A DNA stretch of 21,835 nucleotides from CAZSWR01 sp964610885. GTDB taxonomy: Bacteria > Bacteroidota > Ignavibacteria > Kapaibacteriales > UBA2268. Positions within the stretch are counted from its first letter, which is position 1, and every line of letters begins with the position of its first letter. The stretch covers positions 1-21,835 of the forward strand of contig CAZSWR010000065.1 of NCBI GenBank assembly GCA_964610885.1. Reading direction: 5' to 3'. The position numbers were made by a program, and so were the translations under genes. This document shows positions 16,211 to 21,835 of the stretch, piece by piece. A model generated the notes under the pieces. The model was not told the origin of the DNA, searched no databases, and was given only the letters and a program-made list of their open reading frames with translations.

Positions 16211-16267
16211 ATGGCTGTCTATACTTTCGCATTGATACCGCGCTAACGGTTATTGTATTGCAGCAAA

Positions 16268-16807
16268 CTATTGCCTTTTTACCGATTGGACGATATGTTT
16301 CACGCCGTCTTTGTCGTAATACTTGTACGGGGACATACCAACCTTTTCGGCTACCTTTTGCGAAGCTGCGTTCTGCACCGTGGTATACGAAAATATCTCA
16401 GAGTAATTCAATACTTCGAAAGCGTAATCGCGGCAAGCAATGGCCGCCTCTGTCGCGTAGCCTTGGTTGCAGTACTCTTTTATTATATGGAATCCAATTT
16501 CTGGGACGATTTCTCCGTCGATATTTTGCATCGTAATGCCGCAATCGCCGATAAAGACGTCGCCAGCCCTGAGCACCACTGCCCACAGGCCGTGCTTGTC
16601 GGTTGCGTATCTGCGAATGTTCTTCGCAATCCAATTCTCCACATCTTCGTCGCTGAATGGTTTCGGATAGTATTTCATGGATTCCGGATCCGAAAGCACC
16701 TTCTTGAGTTCATCCTTGTCGCTGGGCTTCAGTTCACGAAGGTACAATCTCTCGCACTCGATGACCATGAATTCGTTATTCTTCGATATTTCCATTGGGC
16801 TAATCAT
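16268..16807 (-). CDS. GNAT-family N-acetyltransferase (RimJ/RimL-like)
   Basis: 179 aa from ATG 16807. The open frame begins at a TTG (16825), but AGGA lies 3 bases before this ATG; ATG 16795 is possible too. ERLYLRELKPSDKDEL near the N-terminus and EIGFHIIKEYCNQGYATEA (acetyl-CoA-binding motif A, Q/R-x-x-G-x-A form) are typical of the Acetyltransf_3 group, which modifies N-termini of ribosomal proteins or small molecules. Ends near NAASQKVAEKVGM, the usual motif B. Lies 82 bases after the ATPase on the same strand, so co-transcription is possible. Substrate unknown. Confidence 0.88.
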   Translation of the reverse strand: MISPMEISKNNEFMVIECERLYLRELKPSDKDELKKVLSDPESMKYYPKPFSDEDVENWIAKNIRRYATDKHGLWAVVLRAGDVFIGDCGITMQNIDGEIVPEIGFHIIKEYCNQGYATEAAIACRDYAFEVLNYSEIFSYTTVQNAASQKVAEKVGMSPYKYYDKDGVKHIVQSVKRQ

Positions 16808-16889
16808 CTTTCCTGTTGCACTCAAACCAGCGTAGCCGCCTGAGAGTTTTGAGCGCTCCCTTTCGGATTTAGCAAATCATTCAACTCGA

Positions 16890-18965
16890 TTAGTGCAGCA
16901 CGTCGTCGGCAAACTCTTTGAAGTCGAGCGAGCGGGCCAGCTTTTCGACTGCTGCGAAGTATTTTGCTTCCTTGCCCGGTTCGAATTCTGCCTTGAACAG
17001 CGCAACGTTCGCCAGAGTGAGCAGTTTCATTTCCGGCGGCAGATAAACAGATTTCTTAGCAGCCATTTCGAGCAGCCCACGAGCCTCGGGAACACGCCGC
17101 TGGCGCAGCCTCAGTATCGCATAAACATTGAGGAACATGCACTCGGAGACCACATCGACGCCCTTTTCGAGCGCGTCCGATGCCATATTGGCGTACTGCT
17201 CGGCACCGGAGAAATTCCCGAATTCGATCAATGCTTTCGTTGCAATCGTTAGCAATTGCAGTTGCTCGGAGTGGCGCAGGTTCACCTTGTTCATTTCGTA
17301 GTATTCGATGGCGCGGTCCGAAACGTCCTTGAACTGCCTTTCGTGGAACATGTTTGCCAGGTGGTTTCTTTCGCGCAGGAAACTCTCGCCCGCCGATGCC
17401 GTGATTTCGGCCGGAGCGGCCTGCGTCGGGGCTGCCGTGGCCTCCGGGACGTCGAAATTGAAGTTCGGCATAGTACGAAATATTTCCTGGAATGCGTTTA
17501 TCTGTTTTGCGGCAGCGTCTTCATCATCGTCGTTTTGGCTGATGTTTTTGTACTCGTCGAAGATTGTTTGTACTGTTTCGCCGCTTCCCAATTCTTTCGC
17601 GGCTTCTGCAACGGCCACGAGCATCGATTTGGTCGTGTCGTCGTCGCCGGATTCGGAGCTGTGGCCCGCCAGGTAGGGCGCGATTTGCCGGCGGACGGAT
17701 TCGTTTTCGGCCGAGTCGTAGAGTTGCTTCAGCATCGAAGCGATGTGCCCGTGCAGGGCCACTTTTTCCTCGTATTCGAGCATGTTCTCGAAGTGCGAAT
17801 AATAGAGAGCTTGGGTGAATTCATACACTGTAGTGCGGCTGCCATAGCGCATTTGCGCGCCGATGCTCCTGATGATGCCGGTTTTGTTCTGCACCGAACG
17901 CAGCATACGAATCGTCTGTAGCAGGTCCGTCCTGATAAGCTCGCTGATCACGAGGGCAGTGAATTCTCGCCCCTCGGCGCTGCACACGGCCAGCAGGTTC
18001 TTTTCGTCTTCGCTAAGCGTATCGAGTACGTGCGAAAAGGCCGAATGCACCGACGACGGCAGGTAGTCCGTATCGCCAAAGTTGGGGTTCAGCGTGCCGT
18101 CCGGGTTGAACGGAGAATACTTCTTGAAATACTTCAGATACTCGATGATCACGCCGGGCGTGCCGAAAGAGTGGTTGTATATCCAAGTTTCAAATTTATC
18201 GTTCGGGATGTAATGTTCGAAGAACAGTTTGCAGAATTTGTTTATGTCCTGCGTGGCCATTGGGAACAATTCGGTGAGGGAAACGTTCGCCGCGCCCGTG
18301 TGTTCGGCAATGAACGTAACCAAAGGGGACGAAATGGATTCGGCGACGCTTTTTTTGTACGAAATAACGAACGATAGAGGCATCGGCGAGGCCATAGCAA
18401 ACATATTGAGCAGGGCAATCGATTGCGGATCGGAAAAGTGGAAATCATCGATAAAGATGACGGCCGGTGCGTCCTGTGTCAGCGCGCCGAGTGCGTTGTA
18501 GAAGTCCTGAAGAGTAGTGCTTTCGAGCGAATCGGATTCGCCAACCTCGTCGAACTTGTATTCCCTGTAGTCCCGGCCGATGTCCTTCACGGCGGCAATA
18601 ACGTCGCCCAGCAAGGGGATGGCCGAAAGCAGGGACATCGAAGCCTTCACGTAGAATTTCTTCTTTGCAGAGAAGCCTTTGCGCAGCTTGAATACGTCGA
18701 TAGCTTTGATAAATGGTTGTAGTGGCTGTATGTTCCCAACGTTAATCTTTCCGATGGGCGCCTCGCATTGGAAATAAATGCTCTGGAGCGAGTAAGTGTC
18801 CTTCGCTGCCTCGTGGAAATATTTCAGAATATGGGTCTTGCCGAGTGCGGTCTCGCCGTTAATAAGCAGTATCGATGGCTTGCTTTTGCCGGTTAAATTT
18901 TCCAGTGCAGTTACAATTGTGTTGCATACTTCCGATTGCCCGACGATGATATTTTCTTGGAACAT
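16890..18965 (-). CDS. AAA/STAND-like ATPase with helical-repeat C-terminus
   Basis: 691 aa from ATG 18965; a GTG at 18986 would add 7 residues. Residues below are counted from that GTG. Walker A GETALGKT (44-51) and Walker B VIFIDDFHFSD (176-186) identify an AAA_16/ORC-like P-loop domain such as is found in STAND signalling ATPases and MalT/LuxR-type regulators. A winged-helix-like region follows at about 330-450 (LSEDEKNLLAVCSAEGREF). An acidic, Ala/Pro-rich linker lies at about 495-545. The C-terminus (about 545-690) has TPR-like helical repeats. No DNA-binding, cyclase or nuclease domain is visible, so the effector, if any, is the helical region or another protein. Soluble. Role unknown; STAND-type conformational switching is inferred. 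Divergent from the serine hydrolase gene. Confidence 0.85.
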   Translation of the reverse strand: MFQENIIVGQSEVCNTIVTALENLTGKSKPSILLINGETALGKTHILKYFHEAAKDTYSLQSIYFQCEAPIGKINVGNIQPLQPFIKAIDVFKLRKGFSAKKKFYVKASMSLLSAIPLLGDVIAAVKDIGRDYREYKFDEVGESDSLESTTLQDFYNALGALTQDAPAVIFIDDFHFSDPQSIALLNMFAMASPMPLSFVISYKKSVAESISSPLVTFIAEHTGAANVSLTELFPMATQDINKFCKLFFEHYIPNDKFETWIYNHSFGTPGVIIEYLKYFKKYSPFNPDGTLNPNFGDTDYLPSSVHSAFSHVLDTLSEDEKNLLAVCSAEGREFTALVISELIRTDLLQTIRMLRSVQNKTGIIRSIGAQMRYGSRTTVYEFTQALYYSHFENMLEYEEKVALHGHIASMLKQLYDSAENESVRRQIAPYLAGHSSESGDDDTTKSMLVAVAEAAKELGSGETVQTIFDEYKNISQNDDDEDAAAKQINAFQEIFRTMPNFNFDVPEATAAPTQAAPAEITASAGESFLRERNHLANMFHERQFKDVSDRAIEYYEMNKVNLRHSEQLQLLTIATKALIEFGNFSGAEQYANMASDALEKGVDVVSECMFLNVYAILRLRQRRVPEARGLLEMAAKKSVYLPPEMKLLTLANVALFKAEFEPGKEAKYFAAVEKLARSLDFKEFADDVLH

Positions 18966-19153
18966 AGCTGCCGTAAAATATTCCACAAATCAAGTTTACA
19001 ATTTAAGAAGTTTTTCTTAATAATCATACTTAAATCAATCTAAGTAATAACAATAATAATTTCCAAGTTGGTTCCTCATGACTTTCGATTAAACTATTGT
19101 CCAATGCTATTAGTCTATTTTTTTGGTGTTGTTTCTAATTCGAGAGTTTCAAA
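18966..19153. promoter_or_regulatory. Divergent AT-rich promoter region
   Basis: 188 bases between two divergently transcribed genes, strongly AT-rich. On the plus strand TTG at 19097 and TATTTTTTTGG around 19115-19125 resemble Bacteroidota -33/-7 elements with an over-long T-run. The plus leader ends TTTCAAAATG, close to the ATTCAAAATG in front of A2. No clear minus-strand boxes. Confidence 0.4.
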
Positions 19154-20446
19154 ATGATTAAATACGTTCTCATTTTTGGTATAATATTCGCGATTGCTGC
19201 AAAGGCCGGCCAGCTATATTTCCCACCGATTGGTCAGTCCGAGTGGGCGACCATCTCGTTGGAAGAATCCGGCTTCAAACCCGATGCAATTGACAGCCTA
19301 TACAAATTCCTTCAGGCGAACGATTCCAAAGCTTTTATCCTGCTTCGTGATGGGAAGATTGTGCTCGAAAAGTATTTTAATACATTTACAGCCGATAGTC
19401 TTTGGTACTGGGCTTCATCTGGCAAATCCCTTACATCTTTCGTTGCGGGTATTGCCCAGGCCGATGGGCTTCTGAATCTGGATGCACCAAGTTCAACTTA
19501 TTTGGGCAGCGGTTGGAGCAGTTGCGCCGAAGTAGATGAGCAGCAGATTACTGTCCGCCATCACCTGAGTATGAGCACAGGTTTGGACGACCGAGTGGAG
19601 GATAACCATTGCACTCTGGACTCCTGCTTGGTTTGCCTCGCCCCGCCAGCCACCCGTTGGGCCTATCACAACGCACCATATACGCTTCTGGACGGCATTA
19701 TCGAGAATTCGACCGGGCAAAAATTGAATAATTACATTAGTAAGAAAATCAAAGCGCAAACCGGAATGACAGGAGCTTTTGTCAGAATCGGGTACGATAA
19801 TGTTTTTGTGAGCAATGCTCGCTCAATGGCTCGGTTTGGGCTGTTGGTGCTTTCTCGCGGGTATTGGGACGGCATCCCTATTCTTAACGATACCAATTAC
19901 TTCCGGGCAATGACTAATACTTCAACTGATTTGAATAAATCATACGGCTATTTGTGGTGGTTGAACGGCAAGGCGTCTTATATGGTACCAACTTTGCAAT
20001 ATGTTTTCGATGGACCGCTATTTCCAAATGCACCGCCTGATATGATTTCTGCTCTTGGCAAGAATGGACAATTCCTGAATATTGTGCCGAGCAAGAATCT
20101 GGTTTGGCTTCGCTTAGGGAATGCTCCCGAATCGGCAGAAGTACCGTTTAGGCTAAACGACCAGATATGGGCGTATGTTAATTCGCTTAGTTCAAATACC
20201 TCGGCCGAAGAGCCCAAAGACGAATCGGCAATCCGCATTCAAACGCGAAGCGGGGGTAGCTTGTTAGTCGAAAATTCAGGAAAAACGTCAGTTCGATTTG
20301 GCTTGTATAATATTCTTGGAGAAAAGCTTGTTGAGACGGAGGTTCTTGGTTCATTCGAGACATGCAGAATCGGAGCAGGTGTGTATTTTGCCATGTGGCG
20401 AGAAGGCAACAAAGACTGCACAAAAAAGGTGATTGTTGTCGAATAG
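19154..20446 (+). CDS. Secreted serine hydrolase (beta-lactamase/NylB-like fold) with C-terminal sorting domain
   Basis: 430 aa. Signal peptide about 1-19 (AAKAG). Catalytic motifs of the class C beta-lactamase/EstB family (PF00144): S88-x-x-K91 (ASSGKS), Y171-x-N173 (YHN) and a GKNGQ motif (302-306) of the GxxGQ type seen in NylB-like hydrolases in place of KTG. Residues around 355-430 form a T9SS-type sorting domain (FGLYNILGEKLVE... GVYFAMWREG... KKVIVVE) unlike that of the B genes. Likely exported and surface-attached, hydrolysing an ester or amide; the substrate (peptide, oligoamide, beta-lactam) is not decidable. Four cysteines at about 124, 153, 158 and 161 could form disulfides. Confidence 0.9.
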   Translation: MIKYVLIFGIIFAIAAKAGQLYFPPIGQSEWATISLEESGFKPDAIDSLYKFLQANDSKAFILLRDGKIVLEKYFNTFTADSLWYWASSGKSLTSFVAGIAQADGLLNLDAPSSTYLGSGWSSCAEVDEQQITVRHHLSMSTGLDDRVEDNHCTLDSCLVCLAPPATRWAYHNAPYTLLDGIIENSTGQKLNNYISKKIKAQTGMTGAFVRIGYDNVFVSNARSMARFGLLVLSRGYWDGIPILNDTNYFRAMTNTSTDLNKSYGYLWWLNGKASYMVPTLQYVFDGPLFPNAPPDMISALGKNGQFLNIVPSKNLVWLRLGNAPESAEVPFRLNDQIWAYVNSLSSNTSAEEPKDESAIRIQTRSGGSLLVENSGKTSVRFGLYNILGEKLVETEVLGSFETCRIGAGVYFAMWREGNKDCTKKVIVVE

Positions 20447-20483
20447 CGTGGTCTCGTGCCCTGTGTAAGTCCTTAATATGCCA

Positions 20484-20503
20484 CAGTGGGGCAAGCTCCA
20501 CTG
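20484..20503. repeat. Hairpin after the serine hydrolase gene
   Basis: CAGTGG (20484-20489) pairs with CCACTG (20498-20503), extendable inward by a G-T and a G-C pair. Located 37 bases after the stop; no T-run follows, so termination is uncertain. Confidence 0.5.
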
Positions 20504-20596
20504 CACCCAAAAATGCTATTTCAACAGGTTCCTAAAAGCAGTAAATATTCCACCATGCTACATCTTAGCGTCTTTATCTGGCTTCGCAACGGCGTG

Positions 20597-20619
20597 ACAG
20601 ACAGTCCCATACTGTCTGT
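20597..20619. repeat. Inverted repeat ACAGACAGT/ACTGTCTGT
   Basis: Perfect 9-bp arms with a 5-nt CCCAT loop, between the convergent hydrolase and toxin genes. Could serve as a terminator for either side, but lacks a T-run. Together with a GGGGCGGGTTTG fragment at about 20660 it resembles the dispersed repeats of 5344-5518. Confidence 0.65.
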
Positions 20620-20674
20620 TCGTGATTGATTTCTCTCGGCGGCATTTCTCGAAAAAATGGGGGCGGGTTTGCAG

Positions 20675-20956
20675 TCAGTATAGCGCGCGGCAATGCTTCA
20701 CGGCCAAGATGATCACCGAAGCGCCATCGGGAGAAGGCCTGAAGATCAGGCGATAGTTTCCGACTATGAGTTCGTAGTATTCCAATTCGGGGAATTCCGG
20801 AAGCCTCTTCCCGATTTTAGGGAAGTCTTTGAGCATTTCGGCGGATTCGGAAATGATTTTGATTCGCGCGCCCTGGTTGAAGCTCGAGATGTTGTACTCG
20901 AAAATATCCTGAAGGTCGAGGAATGCCTTTTGAGTCCAAACTACTGATTTAGCCAT
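20675..20956 (-). CDS. RelE/ParE-family toxin
   Basis: 93 aa, ATG start. Fits the ParE/RelE toxin fold in length and motifs: WTQKAFLDLQDIFEYN at the N-terminus, FPKIGKRLPEFPE in the middle, and the core ELIVGNYRLIFR...VIILAVKH. Members inhibit gyrase (ParE) or cleave ribosome-bound mRNA (RelE); which applies cannot be told. Overlaps the upstream small gene by 16 bases (20941-20956), the usual antitoxin-toxin arrangement. Confidence 0.88.
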   Translation of the reverse strand: MAKSVVWTQKAFLDLQDIFEYNISSFNQGARIKIISESAEMLKDFPKIGKRLPEFPELEYYELIVGNYRLIFRPSPDGASVIILAVKHCRALY

Positions 20957-21129
20957 TTTTCCACCTCCGAACTAACGAAATCAATTGGTAAGAATCGTGC
21001 AAGGAAAGCGTCTTCTTCGCCGGCGGCAATTTCGTCCAAGAGCTGGACGGAATACAGTATCTCCTCGGCAGAACACATTTCGGGAAGCGTATTAATGAAA
21101 TCGAGAACGATTTTTTTTTGAATCAACAT
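20941..21129 (-). CDS. Probable antitoxin of the RelE/ParE module
   Basis: 62 aa from ATG 21129. The frame starts at a GTG (21135), but GGAG lies 5 bases before the ATG and would run into the GTG. Small, acidic and probably helical (SAEEILYSVQLLDEIAAGEEDAFLA). I do not recognise a named antitoxin family and see no clear ribbon-helix-helix motif. The call rests on position: upstream of, and overlapping, the toxin. Codons 3-6 contain a run of nine A (T's at 21111-21119 on the plus strand), which could allow slippage. Confidence 0.72.
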   Translation of the reverse strand: MLIQKKIVLDFINTLPEMCSAEEILYSVQLLDEIAAGEEDAFLARFLPIDFVSSEVEKWLNQ

Positions 21130-21201
21130 TTTCACTCCAATAGCAGAGTTTATTTTCCGATACTTTGTGAAAATCCTAACGGCAAATGGGGACTATCACT
21201 C

Positions 21202-21249
21202 AAAAAAACGTTTCCCACTCGGCCAGCGATAGCTGCAAAGTGGGAAACG
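21202..21249 (-). terminator. Strong intrinsic terminator downstream of rpsD
   Basis: On the minus strand, CGTTTCCCACT (21239-21249) pairs perfectly with AGTGGGAAACG (21209-21219), with an inner CAGC/GCTG stem, followed by a run of seven T's (21202-21208). It closes transcription coming from rpsD and separates it from the toxin-antitoxin genes. Confidence 0.85.
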
Positions 21250-21260
21250 ATGACAAATTA

Positions 21261-21398
21261 TTATGCGGCGCGGCTCTCCGAGTTGCGTAACTCTTTGGGC
21301 AAATCGCCGGACGGACCATTGCTTTCTGCGATTGCATAAGTGCAAGAAATTATAGGAATTCCCGAAAGCACTTCTGCGCGAGCGAGGAAAGCTCTCAT
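21261..21398 (-). CDS. Possible 45-aa ORF between rpsD and its terminator
   Basis: ATG 21398 to TAA 21261-21263, beginning 13 bases after the rpsD stop, with GGA only 2 bases before the ATG. The product (starting MRAFLARAEVLSGIPIISC) has no recognisable family or composition bias. The position before the terminator makes it a candidate for a co-transcribed small gene, but chance is equally likely. Confidence 0.15.
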   Translation of the reverse strand: MRAFLARAEVLSGIPIISCTYAIAESNGPSGDLPKELRNSESRAA

Positions 21399-21411
21399 TT
21401 CCGAAAGACGA

Positions 21412-21835
21412 TTAGCGGGAGTAGTACTCGACGACGAGCGGTACTTCGCAAATCACCGGAACTTCTTCTTTCGGGGGTACGTAGAGGTACTTCACCGAGA
21501 AGTCGGCTTTCGAAAGCTCTAAATATGGCGGAGGAGCGGCGGAACGGATTGCATCTTGGAAGCATTCCAATTTTCTGCTCTTCTCTTTGACGGATACGAC
21601 GTCGTTTGCGCGAACTTTGTAGCAGGGGATGTTCACTCTTCTGCCGTTCACGTGGATATGCCCATGGTTGACATATTGGCGAGCGGCGTACATCGAACGG
21701 GCAAGGCCCGAACGGAACACGACTGCATCAAGGCGTGCTTCGAGGAGTTGCACAAAGATATCACCAGTGTTACCCGTAAGGTGGGCGGCTTCTTTGTAAT
21801 AATTGCGCATTTGCTTCTCGGAGACGTTGTATTGC
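21412..21835 (-). CDS. rpsD: 30S ribosomal protein S4 (3' part; cut by window edge)
   Basis: About 141 codons are visible; the frame continues past the window edge. An internal ATG at 21810 is not the start: the codons before it read QYNVSEKQ, matching the conserved S4 segment Y-G-V-S-E-K-Q-F. The S4 RNA-binding domain is clear (EARLDAVVFRSGLARSMYAARQ, then HIHVNGRRVNIPCYKV) and the C-terminus (VPLVVEYYSR) is complete. S4 binds 16S rRNA and starts 30S assembly; in many bacteria it also represses its own operon. Unusually, rpoA does not follow; the message ends in a terminator about 160 bases on. Confidence 0.97.
   Translation of the reverse strand, partial: QYNVSEKQMRNYYKEAAHLTGNTGDIFVQLLEARLDAVVFRSGLARSMYAARQYVNHGHIHVNGRRVNIPCYKVRANDVVSVKEKSRKLECFQDAIRSAAPPPYLELSKADFSVKYLYVPPKEEVPVICEVPLVVEYYSR

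Larger units (their letters stand above)
15879..16267. other. Gene-free region upstream of cstA
   Basis: No gene. It holds a tandem 9-mer and two palindromes (listed separately), and a C-rich stretch (about 16107-16133, AATCCCCCAACCCCC...) resembling dispersed intergenic repeats seen in many genomes. The minus strand just upstream of cstA has TATGTTTA, one base from the TAnnTTTG consensus. Confidence 0.6.

Noticed and set aside
21118..21339. Plus-strand 73-codon ORF over the rpsD terminator
   Set aside because: It reads through the terminator stem and overlaps the antitoxin start; composition and context give no support.

Overview
The window most likely comes from a Bacteroidota-type chromosome (Bacteroidota, Ignavibacteriota or the Chlorobi/Kapabacteria neighbourhood). 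The main evidence is five secreted proteins ending in type IX secretion (T9SS) C-terminal sorting domains, TAnnTTTG-like promoter boxes, and intergenic gaps filled with short GC-rich palindromes. The exact lineage cannot be fixed from this sequence alone.

Layout. (1) 1-5263, plus strand: a tandemly duplicated two-gene cassette, A1-B1 then A2-B2. Each A gene encodes a secreted Cys-rich protein of unknown family. Each B gene encodes a secreted five-repeat YCF48/BNR-like propeller. Both copies have the same 55-bp leader upstream of A, and a hairpin of unrelated sequence in the 52-55 nt gap between A and B. The two B genes share a nearly identical GC-rich 3' end (the sorting domain), while their other parts have diverged and are AT-rich. 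(2) 5264-5878: a gene-free stretch packed with hairpins and short repeats, ending in a minus-strand terminator. (3) 5879-13942, minus strand: a signalling cluster transcribed as a 1407-aa PAS/GAF histidine kinase, an Rcp1-like single-domain response regulator (4-nt overlap with the kinase), a 747-aa receiver-PAS-GAF-histidine kinase, and then a CheV-type CheW-receiver adaptor. Two related copies of a palindromic repeat lie on either side of this cluster. (4) 14424-15878, minus: a short-form CstA transporter. (5) 16268-18965, minus: a STAND-like ATPase with a helical-repeat C-terminus, followed by a GNAT acetyltransferase. (6) 19154-20446, plus: a secreted serine hydrolase with a sorting domain. 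(7) 20675-21129, minus: a RelE/ParE-type toxin with its probable antitoxin. (8) 21202-21835, minus: the 3' part of rpsD (ribosomal protein S4), cut by the window edge and closed by a strong intrinsic terminator.

How the parts fit. The four-gene signalling cluster has no DNA-binding output domain. It looks like a phosphorelay that ends in protein-protein contact through CheV and the single-domain regulator. Linking it to chemotaxis is an inference, because no cheA or chemoreceptor gene is present here. The A/B cassettes look like exported, surface-attached pairs undergoing duplication and domain homogenisation, and are the best candidate for something undescribed. The remaining genes are ordinary, apart from rpsD lying next to a toxin-antitoxin pair instead of rpoA.
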